Counted from the first letter of the stretch, positions 30,944 through 39,135 are shown. The stretch is DNA of 64,000 bases from Actinocrinis sp035653575 (GCF_035653575.1 NZ_DASRBQ010000034.1:1-64000), one strand, 5' to 3'. Notes: a model not told the origin generated them from the sequence alone. Program-made: numbers and translations.

Positions 30944-30974
30944 CCCGTCGCGGGCTGTGCGCTGCCGCGTCCCG

Positions 30975-31053
30975 TGAACAGGCGGTCTGAACAGGCGCGG
31001 CTGAACAGGCGGTCTGAACAGGCGCGTTCTGAACAGCTGCGCCACCTGAACGG
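30975..31053 (+). repeat. array of TGAACAG direct repeats
   Basis: Five exact copies of the heptamer TGAACAG start at 30975, 30988, 31002, 31015 and 31030; a sixth, TGAACGG, starts at 31047. Spacing is 13-17 bp. The first four are a duplicated 27-bp unit. Lies in the 410-bp gene-free stretch between the lipoprotein and VOC genes. The period differs from the 11- or 22-bp spacing of known SARP operators, so the function is open. Confidence 0.75.
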
Positions 31054-31056
31054 ACC

Positions 31057-31221
31057 AGGCCGTGGGTAAGAAGTAGCGTCGGATACGGCCGCGGCGTCTG
31101 GCGCGTGCGATCGCAAGGCGGCGGAGCGCCCTCATACCGGGTCGTCTGTGGGCGTTTCGCCAACGTAGTGAGCGTGCGTGGCAGGCGTCGCGGCCCCGGC
31201 GATACTTCTTACCCACGGCCT
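31057..31221. mobile_element. 165-bp imperfect palindrome with 19-bp perfect terminal inverted repeats (MITE-like)
   Basis: The ends 31057-31075 and 31203-31221 are perfect 19-bp inverted copies of AGGCCGTGGGTAAGAAGTA. The inner flanks also pair partly (GGCCGCGGCGTCTGG against GGCCGCGACGCCTGC read inverted), so the whole element can fold as one long hairpin. It encodes nothing. Size and structure fit a miniature inverted-repeat element or an intergenic palindromic repeat; no clear target-site duplication was found. It fills most of the gap between the lipoprotein and VOC genes. Confidence 0.55.
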
Positions 31222-31353
31222 AGGCCGACCGTAGCCGTCTGACCAGGGCGATCACCAGTTCATCGGGGCACCGATGAGTTTCCCGCGGCCGCGTCGTTTC
31301 ATCCGTGAGTAGCGTCGGTGACCAGGCCGACCGAACGAGCCGAGGAGACCGCC

Positions 31354-31770
31354 ATGGAATGGAAGCTGGAACTGATCGTGCTGCCCGTCGCGGACGTGGA
31401 CCGGGCCAAGCGGTTCTACGCCGAGCAGCTTGGGTTCAAGCTGGAGGTCGACTACCAGCCCAACGAGGACTTCCGCGTCGTGCAGCTGACCCCGAACGGC
31501 TCGCGCTGTTCGATCGCGCTCATGCGCAACAAGGACGGCGCGAACCCCATCAAGGGCCTGCACCTGGTCGTCACGGACATCGACGCCGCCCGGGCCGAAC
31601 TGGCCGGGAACGGCGTGGACGTGAGCGAGGTCTTCCACTTCGAGGACGGCCGGCAGCTCTCCGGTCCGGACCCGCAGCGCGGCGACTACAACTCCTTCGC
31701 CTCGTTCAGCGACCCGGACGGCAACGAGTGGCTGGTGCAGGAGCGCAAGAAGGACCCGTACGAGAACTGA
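31354..31770 (+). CDS. VOC (glyoxalase/bleomycin-resistance fold) protein
   Basis: 138 residues with two beta-alpha-beta-beta-beta repeats: KLELIVLPVADVDRAKRFY opens the first, KGLHLVVTDIDAARAEL the second, and the family ending DPDGNEWLVQER is present. Metal-binding residues are incomplete: the first position usually taken by His is not evident. Could therefore be a binding protein or a metal-dependent dioxygenase or epimerase with altered ligands. ATG at 31354 with CGAGGAG six bases before; the longer frame from 31318 lacks this. Only 14 bp before the sigma factor, so probably one transcript. Confidence 0.85.
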   Translation: MEWKLELIVLPVADVDRAKRFYAEQLGFKLEVDYQPNEDFRVVQLTPNGSRCSIALMRNKDGANPIKGLHLVVTDIDAARAELAGNGVDVSEVFHFEDGRQLSGPDPQRGDYNSFASFSDPDGNEWLVQERKKDPYEN

Positions 31771-31784
31771 CCGGAGCGGGGAAC

Positions 31785-32796
31785 GTGGTTACGCGGGCAG
31801 GGACGAAGCAGGGGGCCGACGTCGCGGCGGACATCGCCTCGGCGGTCGGCGGCGACGAGGCGGCATTCGCGCGGCTCACCCAGCGGTACCGGCGCGAATT
31901 GCACGTGCACTGCTACCGGATGCTCGCCTCCTTCGACGAGGCCGAGGACGCCGTGCAGGAGACGCTGCTGAACGCCTGGCGGGCGCTGGACGGCTTCGAC
32001 GGCAGCATGCTGTTTCGGGCCTGGCTGTACCGCATCGCCACCAACGTGTGCCTCGACCAGCTGCGCCGCAATGCGCGCCGGCTGGCGAAGCTGCGGTCCT
32101 TCGCCGAGGTGCCGTGGCTTCAGCCGTACCCCGACCGGCTGCTTGACGAGGTCGCGCCGAGTGATCAGCAGCCTGACGCGGTCGCCGTCGACCGGGAGAC
32201 CATCGAGCTGGCCTTCCTCGCCGCGATGCAGCTGCTGCCGCCCCGGCAACGCGCGGCGTTCATCGTGCGCGACGTGCTCGGCTGGCCCGCGGACCAGACC
32301 GCGGGCCTGCTGGGCACGAGCGTCGCGGCGGCCAACAGCGCCCTGCAGCGAGCGCGCGCCACCATGCAGCAGAACCTTGCGACAAGCCGCGGCGAGTGGT
32401 CGGCCCCGGTGCTCAGTACCCAGGACAAGCAGCTGCTCGAGCAGTTCATCGACGCGCACGAACGCGGGGACGCGGTGGCCGCGGTCGCCATCTCCGCGCA
32501 GGACATCCGCATCACCATGCCGCCGTACCCGTACCTGTTCGACGGGATCGAGGCGATGCGCACGCTGCTCGAACGGGCCTTCGGCGACCAGCGCGAGGGC
32601 GACTGGCGGCTGCTGCCGACCGCCGCGAACCGCCAGCCGGCGGCGGCCAGCTACCTGCGCCGCTTCGGGGACTCGCGGTTCCGGGCGTTCAAGCTCGACG
32701 TGCTGCGCACCCGCGGCGGGCTGATCGCGGAGGCGGACCACCTTCGGCCCGAGCCTGTTCGCCGCGTTCGGGCTCCCGGAAGAGCTGCCGCAGTAG
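31785..32796 (+). CDS. ECF sigma factor with SnoaL-like C-terminal domain, apparent +1 frameshift near its end
   Basis: Sigma region 2 spans RELHVHCYRMLASFDEAEDAVQE to LYRIATNVCLDQLRR. Region 4 is near LLPPRQRAAFIVRDVLGW. A ~120-residue SnoaL-like domain follows, as in the long ECF sigma factors that regulate through this domain. After GGLIAEA the frame runs on without stop to 33263 into non-homologous sequence over a gene on the other strand. One base less at 32735-32736 (GGCGGACC read as GGCGACC) restores TTFGPSLFAAFGLPEELPQ and a TAG at 32794-32796, the expected family ending. So either a real frameshift mutation or a sequencing insertion. GTG start at 31785. Target promoters unknown. Confidence 0.8.
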
Positions 32797-32876
32797 CCCT
32801 CGCGGGATCCGCAGGGGCCGTAGGACTCGCGGGCGCCGCGGCGAGAGGCCCGACCCGCCAGGCCCGCGTCCGGCCG

Positions 32877-32913
32877 GTGGACTCACTCGGCCACGAAGGT
32901 CGAGTGAGTCCAC
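32877..32913. terminator. 13-bp perfect stem between convergent genes
   Basis: GTGGACTCACTCG (32877-32889) pairs perfectly with CGAGTGAGTCCAC (32901-32913), loop 11 nt. It overlaps the last codons and stop of the minus-strand DUF5988-like gene and lies 80 bp after the restored sigma-factor stop. Position between convergent genes suggests a bidirectional terminator; no T-tract. Confidence 0.55.
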
Positions 32914-33122
32914 TCGAACACGCGCAGTTCGCGCCCGCCGATCGTGACGGTCTCGGCCAGCGGGCGGAAGTGCTCGTGCCGGTTGCCCATGAACAGCTTG
33001 AGGTTCTCGTCGATCTCGTCCACCCGCCGCTCGCGCGCTCCGTCGATCAGCAGGCTGGTCGGGATGCCGCGCAGGAACGCGTTCGGGATGTCGGGGACGG
33101 TTTCCGTGTCGGTGGCTTCCAT
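32883..33122 (-). CDS. DUF5988-like small protein
   Basis: 79 residues with the pattern NAFLRGIPTSLL..., LKLFMGNRHEHFRP and ELRVFEWTHSTFVAE, which I recognise as the small actinobacterial DUF5988 type often found within biosynthetic clusters. ATG at 33122 with GGAGGAG eight bases upstream decides the start. No transmembrane or signal sequence; function unknown. The end of the gene lies in a hairpin. Confidence 0.75.
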   Translation of the reverse strand: MEATDTETVPDIPNAFLRGIPTSLLIDGARERRVDEIDENLKLFMGNRHEHFRPLAETVTIGGRELRVFEWTHSTFVAE

Positions 33123-33254
33123 CGCGCTCACTCCTCCTCGGTGATGCAGCAAGTCCGACAGCGCTGGATCGCGAACGAACCGCCCGGCACGCGGGTTGGA
33201 GGGGAGGGGACACCAGTCCCGGGCGGTTCGCCGCTCGCGCCGCCTTTCAGCGCA

Positions 33255-33283
33255 CTTATATGATGCGCCGACCTGCTAAATCC
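33255..33283 (-). promoter_or_regulatory. possible -10/-35 upstream of the DUF5988-like gene
   Basis: On the minus strand TATAAG (33260-33255) lies 17 bp after GGATTT (33283-33278), about 130 bp before the DUF5988 start, in a locally AT-richer patch. The -10 is good, the -35 poor. Confidence 0.25.
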
Positions 33284-33322
33284 GAGCCTAAGCAGTGATC
33301 GAGTATCGGCGTCGTGCGCGGA

Positions 33323-33691
33323 TCAGACGTCGAGGTCGTCCGAGATCGCGCGCAGCTGGTGCCGGGACATCGCGAGGTTCGAGCGCGCCTTGTCCAGCGC
33401 GAGGTACATGAACAGTCCGCCGCCGTTGCGGCCGGTGAGCGGCCGGATCAGGTGGTACTGCTTGCCGAGCGTGATCAATATGTCCTCGATGGCGTCGTTC
33501 ATCTTGAGCATCTCCATCGTCCGCGCCTTGGCGCGCACCACCTCGGTGTTGCCGGCCGCGGCCACCGTCAGGTCGAGATCCTTGCTCGTGCCGAGTGTGC
33601 CCAGCGCCATCCCGCTGGTGTAGTCGACAAGGGCGGCGCCAATCGCGCCGTCGATCGACATCGCCTCTTTCAAGGCCGCGTCCACGTTCAT
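33323..33691 (-). CDS. roadblock/LC7-domain protein
   Basis: 122 residues, a single roadblock/LC7 domain: an N-terminal helix MNVDAALKEAMSIDGAIGAALVDYTSG, the central TEVVRAKARTMEMLKMNDAIEDILITLG, and a C-terminal strand-helix KARSNLAMSRHQLRAI. In actinomycetes such proteins usually act with small Ras-like GTPases in conservons, but no GTPase or kinase partner is present here. ATG at 33691 with AGAGGA upstream; the longer opening from 34048 is a composition artefact. Cytosolic; its role in the cluster is unclear. Confidence 0.85.
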   Translation of the reverse strand: MNVDAALKEAMSIDGAIGAALVDYTSGMALGTLGTSKDLDLTVAAAGNTEVVRAKARTMEMLKMNDAIEDILITLGKQYHLIRPLTGRNGGGLFMYLALDKARSNLAMSRHQLRAISDDLDV

Positions 33692-34006
33692 CGCAATCCT
33701 CTGCTCTCTCGGTGGGGAGGCGGAGGCGGGGTCCGCGGGTTGCTCGGATGCCGGTTCGGCGGCCCGACCGCGCTCGCGCGTGGCGTGCCGGCCGCTCCCG
33801 GAGGCGCGCTGCCGCCCCGAGCCGTCTTCACTTCCACCGCGCCGCACAGTCATGCGTGACCACCTCAGCCGCACCGTTTCGCGCCCGTCTCCTCGCCGCC
33901 GGCAGTGCCGCACGACTCCGCCTTGTCTACTCTCGGCGATCGTTTGATCACGGAGAGACGTACGGGCGGCCACGCTAGTGCAGCGCGAGAAAAGCTCGCA
34001 GCGAAA
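33692..34006. other. gene-free stretch (about 315 bp)
   Basis: Between the roadblock gene and the terminator of the oxygenase-hydrolase operon. No ORF with plausible protein character, RNA gene or repeat is visible. It should hold the promoter of the roadblock gene (minus strand), but no clear -10/-35 pair stands out. Confidence 0.6.
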
Positions 34007-34038
34007 TCGCGCCGATTCCGCGAGGGGAATCGGCGCGA
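34007..34038 (-). terminator. intrinsic terminator of the FAD oxygenase-hydrolase operon
   Basis: TCGCGCCGATTCC (34007-34019) and GGAATCGGCGCGA (34026-34038) form a perfect 13-bp stem with a 6-nt loop. Read on the minus strand the stem is followed by TTTCGC and then a second small hairpin with a TTTT loop. It lies 103 bp after the last stop of that operon. Confidence 0.7.
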
Positions 34039-34141
34039 CGTGGTGCAAGTCCGGAGGAAGTCCGTCGGGCGGCGGCCGGGTTGCCGTCCGGGTGTCAGGA
34101 CGCGGTGACTCAGACGAGCCGCGAATCAGGCGAGCCGCGAT

Positions 34142-34504
34142 TCAGATCAGCCGGCGGCCGCGGGTGCGCTCCAGCAGGATGCCCAGGGCGAGGGCGCCGG
34201 TCAGCAGGAACGCCGGGATGCCGATGCCGGTGTGCCCGTGGCGCATCATCATGATCAGGTACCAGGCGCTCACCCCGCCGATGACCAGCGCGCCGAGCAC
34301 GGCGGCCTGCCGATTGACCAAGCCGAGCGTCAGCAGGCCGGCGCCCGCGGCGTTGAGCGCGGCCACGGTCAGCATCGCCGGGCGGCTGGTGATCCCGGTG
34401 AACTCGGTGAAGATGTGCGCGTTGCGGCCGGTGATCAGGTTGATCGGCGCGACCGTGAATTCGAGGATCAGCGGGATGGACAGGGCGGTGGACAGCAGGC
34501 TCAT
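34142..34504 (-). CDS. small four-helix membrane protein (DoxX-like)
   Basis: 120 residues with four predicted membrane segments (about 5-24, 42-62, 66-86, 96-112) and a conserved-looking Glu15 and Asn residues in the first helices, reminiscent of DoxX-like or DUF4345-type proteins. Overlaps the hydrolase stop by ATGA, so it is the last gene of the oxygenase-hydrolase-membrane protein operon. Family assignment is uncertain. Confidence 0.65.
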   Translation of the reverse strand: MSLLSTALSIPLILEFTVAPINLITGRNAHIFTEFTGITSRPAMLTVAALNAAGAGLLTLGLVNRQAAVLGALVIGGVSAWYLIMMMRHGHTGIGIPAFLLTGALALGILLERTRGRRLI

Positions 34505-35664
34505 CGCGATTCCTGGAGGGGGAGGGACGGGGTCGGGCCCGGTCGGGCGGGGGCTGTCTTGCGGCGGGGCTTGGCGGCGCGCAGGGCGAGGATCGTTGAG
34601 AGCACCTTGGTGCGCTTGTCCTCGATTCCGTTGGTCCGCAACAGCTGCAGCAGCAGCCACAGCCGCAGCTCGCCCAGATGCGCGGGCGAGCCGTGTACGT
34701 CGTCGAACTCGAGGAATCCGACGTCGGCCAGGTGCTCGGCGAGGAAGGCCCGCTCGCCGCCGGGGATGATCTCGTCGCGCGCACTGACGACGTATCGGAC
34801 CGGCACGCGTACCGCGCTCAGCTCCTCAGGCGTCAGCGCCCAGCCGTGCCGGAACGCCTCGACCAGCGCGGCCTCGCTCGGCTGGCCGGTGAGCGCGACG
34901 AGGGTGTCCTTGGTGATTCGCGGGACGCGGGGCCACCAGCCCTCGTCGGTGAAGAAGCGCGTGATCGGCGCACCGACCGTCAGGATCCTGCCGATTCGCT
35001 CGTCGTGCGCGGCCGCGCGCAGCGCCATGTGCCCGCTGAAGCTGAGGGTCAGCAGCGAGACGTTGCGCTCCTGCGCGCGCCCGTTGAGCTGGTCGAGCAG
35101 GAAGCCGAGCAGCCGCCACGAGTCGGGTCCGTAGGGCAGCGTGTTCTCCCCGACGCCCGGCATTTCCGCAACGACGGTCGCAAAGCCCAGCTTCGCGAAG
35201 CGCGGTAGTAGCTGCGCCCACTGCTCCTTGGCGCTCACGATGCCGCCCATGACCACCAGCAGCGGCAAGGGATTCGGTGCGTCCAAGCCGGCAGCCCACG
35301 CGGAGAAGGTGCCGTCTGGGGTCTGGAACTCGAGCTTTTCGATGCCCCGGCCGCGTGAGCCGCGCCAAGCGTCGAAGGACTCGACGACGCCGCGTTGCGC
35401 CGCGATCCGGTCCTCGTCGCCGTGATGCGGGAAGCGGGCCAGCGTGTAGTACTGACAGGCCTGCACCGGCTTGCCGCGCGCCGCCATGGCCTGCGCCTCG
35501 GCGGACCAGACCCGTGTCCACGAGTCCGTCGCGCCCGGCTCGTCAGTGCGGATGCGGGCCAGGATCCGTTCCAGCCGCCGCGCCTTCATGCCCTGGCCTT
35601 TGGCGTGCAGGCGGGCGAACTCCTTCAGTTCGTCCAGGTCGTTCGAGCGGGTCCGAGTGCTCAC
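34501..35664 (-). CDS. alpha/beta hydrolase with helical N-terminal cap (FrsA/pseudooxynicotine-hydrolase-like)
   Basis: 387 residues. A ~110-residue helical N-terminal region (EFARLHAKGQGMKARRLERIL) precedes an alpha/beta-hydrolase core beginning LPLLVVMGGIVS. The nucleophile elbow reads LSFSGHMA, so Ser210 is the likely nucleophile and the usual G-x-S-x-G is degenerate. Acid and His candidates are in SARDEIIPGGE and DDVHGSPAHL. Coupled by a GTGA overlap to the FAD monooxygenase before it, so the two probably act in sequence, for example oxygenation then C-C, C-O or ester cleavage, or the elimination step known for tetronates. GTG start at 35664. Reaction not certain. Confidence 0.75.
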   Translation of the reverse strand: MSTRTRSNDLDELKEFARLHAKGQGMKARRLERILARIRTDEPGATDSWTRVWSAEAQAMAARGKPVQACQYYTLARFPHHGDEDRIAAQRGVVESFDAWRGSRGRGIEKLEFQTPDGTFSAWAAGLDAPNPLPLLVVMGGIVSAKEQWAQLLPRFAKLGFATVVAEMPGVGENTLPYGPDSWRLLGFLLDQLNGRAQERNVSLLTLSFSGHMALRAAAHDERIGRILTVGAPITRFFTDEGWWPRVPRITKDTLVALTGQPSEAALVEAFRHGWALTPEELSAVRVPVRYVVSARDEIIPGGERAFLAEHLADVGFLEFDDVHGSPAHLGELRLWLLLQLLRTNGIEDKRTKVLSTILALRAAKPRRKTAPARPGPTPSLPLQESR

Positions 35665-36932
35665 GGTGCGCCCACTTCCGCGGGGGCCGCCGCGGCTGCA
35701 CCGGCGGCCGCGATGCGCGCGGCGCCGCGCTCCTGAAGCTGGAAGTACGCCCCGGCCAGCACCCGCTGCTTGAGCGCGGGGGAGCGGTCCACCAGCCAGT
35801 ACAGGCTGCGCCGCCCGGCCACCGCGAGCGGCTTGGAGAGCGCGAACATCCGCTCCTGGCGCAGCTGCAGCCCGCGCGAGCGGGCGATCGAGGGCTCGCG
35901 CTGCTGCTGGAAGCGTTGCAGCACCGCCGCGAGCTCGCCCTTGTCGGTGCGCGGGTAGTCGAGTACCGGCGCGACCATCGGGGCCAGCGTGACCGCGTCG
36001 ATGATCGCGTGGTTGACGCCCTGGCCGAGGATCGGAGAGAGGGTGTGCGCCGCGTCGCCGATCAGCAGCAGGCCCGGCATCGACCACTGCGGGACCACGG
36101 TGGTGAAGATGTCCAGCATCGAGGTGTCCGACCAGCTGCGGATCTCTGCCCGCACGGCCGCGGACAGCTCCGGCGCCAGGTCGTCGAGCCGCCGGTGCAG
36201 CGCGCCGATGCCCTCGGCTCGCAGTGCTTTGAGACCGCCCTTGGGGATGTTGAAGCCGACTCGCACGTCGTCCGGGTGGGTCGGGATGAACAGGCCGTGG
36301 TTGCCGCCGTTGATCCGCACGCGGTACGTCACGTCGTCCCACTCCGCGGGGAAGGGCAGCTTGAGCCACACCACGTCGCGGTCGAGCGGGATCTTCGTGT
36401 ACTGCAACCCGGACATCTCGCGCACTTTGCTGAACCTGCCGTCGGCGGCCACGGTCAGCGCCGCCCTCACGTCGATCTGGCCTTCCGGGCCCGCGACGCG
36501 CACCCCTGCGATGCCTGAGGCGTCGCGCAGCAACTCCACCGCGGTGGCGCGCTTGAGCAGGGTGAAGCAGCTGTGCTGCGCCGCCTCCTCCGCGAGCGCG
36601 GTGAGCAGCGCCGGCTGCGGCAGCTCGACCGGGTAAGGGTACGGATACGGGAAGTCATCGAAGTCCGCGTTCATCACGACCCGGCCGCCGTCGGTGATCT
36701 CCATGCGGCGCATCTCGTGGTAGGTGCCGCGCAGCCGCCCGAGCATGCCGAGCCGGTCGAGCAGCCACACCGAGTCCGGCGAGACGGACTCGCCACGGAA
36801 CGAGCGGTTGAAGTGCCCGCTCTGCTCCACCACGGCGACCCGGACCCCGAGCCGGGCTAACTCAAGACCCAGCGTCAGGCCGGCGGGGCCGCCGCCCACC
36901 ACGCACACTTGCACGGACAGTTCGTCGGGCAT
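35661..36932 (-). CDS. FAD-dependent monooxygenase (PHBH-like), TTA codon
   Basis: 423 residues. GGGPAG at 13-18, SGHFNRSFRGES near 40, VAADGRFSKVR mid-protein and LLIGDAAHTLSPILGQGVNHA near 300: a complete group A flavin monooxygenase. Close paralogue of the truncated oxygenase at 1-962. Codon 25 (Leu in LGLELA, plus-strand 36858-36860) is TTA. ATG at 36932 with GGAAGGGG seven bases upstream; the longer reading to 37247 is not supported. First gene of a three-gene unit with the hydrolase and the membrane protein. Confidence 0.9.
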   Translation of the reverse strand: MPDELSVQVCVVGGGPAGLTLGLELARLGVRVAVVEQSGHFNRSFRGESVSPDSVWLLDRLGMLGRLRGTYHEMRRMEITDGGRVVMNADFDDFPYPYPYPVELPQPALLTALAEEAAQHSCFTLLKRATAVELLRDASGIAGVRVAGPEGQIDVRAALTVAADGRFSKVREMSGLQYTKIPLDRDVVWLKLPFPAEWDDVTYRVRINGGNHGLFIPTHPDDVRVGFNIPKGGLKALRAEGIGALHRRLDDLAPELSAAVRAEIRSWSDTSMLDIFTTVVPQWSMPGLLLIGDAAHTLSPILGQGVNHAIIDAVTLAPMVAPVLDYPRTDKGELAAVLQRFQQQREPSIARSRGLQLRQERMFALSKPLAVAGRRSLYWLVDRSPALKQRVLAGAYFQLQERGAARIAAAGAAAAAPAEVGAP

Positions 36933-37054
36933 TGCGAACCCCTTCCAGGGAGGTCGGCACGTCAAGGGAGTCGGCGGTGCCAGCGGTGCCAAAAGGCGCA
37001 TATTCAGGCTGCCCGGCGGGGCTAAAGGCCCGGTTTGGACCGGAAGGAGCGGCG

Positions 37055-37918
37055 CTACCAGGAGCCGAAGGCGTCTTCGCCCTCTGACTCGGGCTCGTCC
37101 TCGCCGAGCACCTCGGTCAAGGCGTCGACGAAGCTTGATTCGAGCATGGTGACCGCGGCGGTGTCGTCGGTCTCGCCGAAGCCCCGGTCGCCGACCGCGA
37201 CGCTGACCACGTAGTCGTCGCCGACGCCGTAGGTGCGGAACATCCACTCCGAGCCGGTGCCGGGCTGGCCGTCCGGCAGGTTGACCGTGGCCGGGGCGCC
37301 CGGGCCGAAGCCGAAGTCGGTGAACCGGAACTGCATGCCCTGGCCGATCGCCTTGCTGTACGCCTCCTTCAGCGTCCAGAGGCGCACCAGCGCGTCGTTG
37401 CGCTCCGACTCAGGGAACTGCTCCAGGAGTTCGAGCTCGTGCGGCGTGCACAGGTGCTTGCCGAGCCCCGGCCCGTAGAGCCGCCGGTCCGCGCGCTCCG
37501 CGTCCACACCGATGACGCCGCGCGTGGTCATGCCGACCAGCAGCAGGTCGTCGGTGTGGCTCAGGCTGATGTCCACCGCGTCGTACCCGCGCAGGTAGGG
37601 CCGCCCGGTCGGGCCATAAGTCAGTTCGATGAGATGAGCCGGCACCTCGAGCACCGCCGCGGCGGCGAACTTGAGCAGCACCCGCGAGGCGGCGAACCGC
37701 ACCCGCACCTCCGGATGGGTCAGCTCCAGGTAGCGCGCCCAGTCCCGGCCCAGCAGCGCGCGCAGCCGCGGCCCGCCCGCCCGGTCCGGCCGCCAGTCCG
37801 CCAGCACCGCGTAGAGCAGCACCACTCCGTAGGCGCCCAGGTCGGCGCGCACCCGGCCCCACGCGGCGTCCGGGCCGGAGATCCGGATCAGCTCGCCGAA
37901 GCCTGCGGGCGCGGTCAC
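37055..37918 (-). CDS. Sfp-type 4'-phosphopantetheinyl transferase
   Basis: 287 residues. GVDAE at 137-141 and WTLKEAYSKAIG from 181 are the Mg-binding and catalytic motifs, and the family segment ISLSHTDDLLLVG precedes them. It converts apo carrier proteins to holo form using CoA, and so should serve the PKS ACPs and the three discrete ACPs of the window. GTG start. A ~40-residue acidic C-terminal tail (EDEPESEGEDAF) is unusual for the family. 122 bp from the oxygenase operon on the same strand. Confidence 0.92.
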   Translation of the reverse strand: MTAPAGFGELIRISGPDAAWGRVRADLGAYGVVLLYAVLADWRPDRAGGPRLRALLGRDWARYLELTHPEVRVRFAASRVLLKFAAAAVLEVPAHLIELTYGPTGRPYLRGYDAVDISLSHTDDLLLVGMTTRGVIGVDAERADRRLYGPGLGKHLCTPHELELLEQFPESERNDALVRLWTLKEAYSKAIGQGMQFRFTDFGFGPGAPATVNLPDGQPGTGSEWMFRTYGVGDDYVVSVAVGDRGFGETDDTAAVTMLESSFVDALTEVLGEDEPESEGEDAFGSW

Positions 37919-38016
37919 GGCAGCACCGCCTGACGGCGGGGCTCGGCGCGGGTCGGCTGTGCGGTCACGGCGATTCCGATCTGGAGTATGTATCTGTATT
38001 GATGATTAAGTGGCCA

Positions 38017-38056
38017 GGGGCGGTGGAACGGTGCGCGGTGGGGCGGTGGAACGGTG
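38017..38056 (+). repeat. 17-bp direct repeat downstream of KASIII-2
   Basis: GGGGCGGTGGAACGGTG occurs at 38017-38033 and 38040-38056, spaced 23 bp start to start, in the gap between the transferase and KASIII-2 genes. No function evident. Confidence 0.65.
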
Positions 38057-38080
38057 TGCCTTGGCTTCGGGCCGAGACGG

Positions 38081-38100
38081 CGCGCGGCGTGCGCCGCGCG
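38081..38100 (-). terminator. hairpin directly after the KASIII-2 stop
   Basis: CGCGCGGCG (38081-38089) and CGCCGCGCG (38092-38100) form a perfect inverted repeat ending 3 bp from the stop codon of the last gene in the FAAL-PKS4-KASIII operon. No T-tract; the position supports a factor-independent actinobacterial-type terminator. Confidence 0.55.
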
Positions 38101-38103
38101 GGG

Positions 38104-39135
38104 TCAGACCATTTCCAGCGCGAAGCCGCCCTTGATCCACTTGCTGGACTCGACGGCGACGCCCAGGGCCCGCTGCCCCGGGGCGATCCGCCCGGCGAGC
38201 CGTTCCAGCTGGACGAACGGCAGCGCGTTGCCGTTGTTGCCGGTCTCGGCGACGCAGGAGACCTCCTGCGCGCCGGGCACGCCCAGCTGCTCGAAGATCC
38301 GCTTGGTCATCCGGCCGGACAGCTGCGGCGGGAGCAGGAAGTCGAGCTGTTCGGCGGACCAGTCGAGCTCGCCGAGCAGCTCCCAGAGGATCTCCACGGC
38401 CATCACCGGAACCGACTCCTCGATGGCCTTGTAATCCTCCTTGGCGGCCTGCTTGTCGCTGTCCCGGTCGGCGATCCCGAACCACTCGATCACCTGGCCG
38501 GGCGCGCGGCCGAGGCCGGTCAGCCGGTTGAGCACCCGGCGCACCGCGATCCGGCGCGCACCGGGCTCCGCGCTCAGCACGGCGGCGCCGGCCCCGTCAC
38601 CGAAGAGCACGAAGTTGACCAGCTCGCTCGGCGGGACCGCGGAGAAGTCCATGTGCACGTCGAGGTGCTTGCTGCACACGTCGCCGCCCAGCACAAGACC
38701 GGTGCGGTACCGGCCGCTGGTCACGAAGCTGTGCGCCAGATCCAGCGCCTGTACCGCGCCCGCGCAGCCGGACTGCAGCTGGTAGGTCGGCAGCTGGTTG
38801 AGCCCGAGCTGGTCCGCCACGTGGTTGACCGTCGCCGGCATCAGCGTGTCCGGCGTCGCCGTGCCCATGACGATGAACTCGATCTCGGCCGGATCGATCC
38901 CGCTGTCCTCGACGGCCAGGTCGGCCGCGCGGGCGCACAGGTCGGCCAGCGACCACTGCACCTCGCCGGTGCTCAGCTCCTTGGCGAAGTGCCGGGTCTT
39001 GGTGCCGATGAAGGCCTCGACCCAGTCCTGGTTCACCCCGAGCACCTTCGACAGCGTCGCGTTGTCGACCGGGTCGCCGGGTAGGAACGTGCCGATGCCC
39101 GCGAGGTACGCCTCAGCCGTATCAGTGCCCGTCAT
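38104..39135 (-). CDS. KASIII-like synthase 2 (paralogue of KASIII-1)
   Basis: 343 residues. Cys124 in QSGCAGAVQA, a C-terminal LPPQLSG where the His motif should be, and AETGNNGNALPFVQL with the Asn. These blocks match KASIII-1 at 5669 almost word for word and set both apart from FabH. The ATG at 39135 overlaps the PKS4 stop by 4 bp (ATGA), so it is translated with PKS4. Inference: it takes the beta-ketoacyl chain from PKS4 and joins it to a second acyl-ACP, by analogy with tetronate formation. Last gene of a six-gene operon. Confidence 0.85.
   Translation of the reverse strand: MTGTDTAEAYLAGIGTFLPGDPVDNATLSKVLGVNQDWVEAFIGTKTRHFAKELSTGEVQWSLADLCARAADLAVEDSGIDPAEIEFIVMGTATPDTLMPATVNHVADQLGLNQLPTYQLQSGCAGAVQALDLAHSFVTSGRYRTGLVLGGDVCSKHLDVHMDFSAVPPSELVNFVLFGDGAGAAVLSAEPGARRIAVRRVLNRLTGLGRAPGQVIEWFGIADRDSDKQAAKEDYKAIEESVPVMAVEILWELLGELDWSAEQLDFLLPPQLSGRMTKRIFEQLGVPGAQEVSCVAETGNNGNALPFVQLERLAGRIAPGQRALGVAVESSKWIKGGFALEMV

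Noticed and set aside
31305..33263. 652-residue reading frame covering VOC and sigma-factor DNA
   Set aside because: It opens inside the VOC gene in another frame and its last ~155 codons are the antisense of a well-supported small gene; the sigma factor begins at 31785 and its true end is at 32796 after frameshift correction.
33978..34110. Cobalamin-riboswitch-like fragment (GGTGCAAGTCCGG)
   Set aside because: The spacing to the upstream GGGGAA is wrong, it lies on the plus strand with no plus-strand gene downstream, and the region is better explained by a 13-bp terminator stem for the minus-strand operon.
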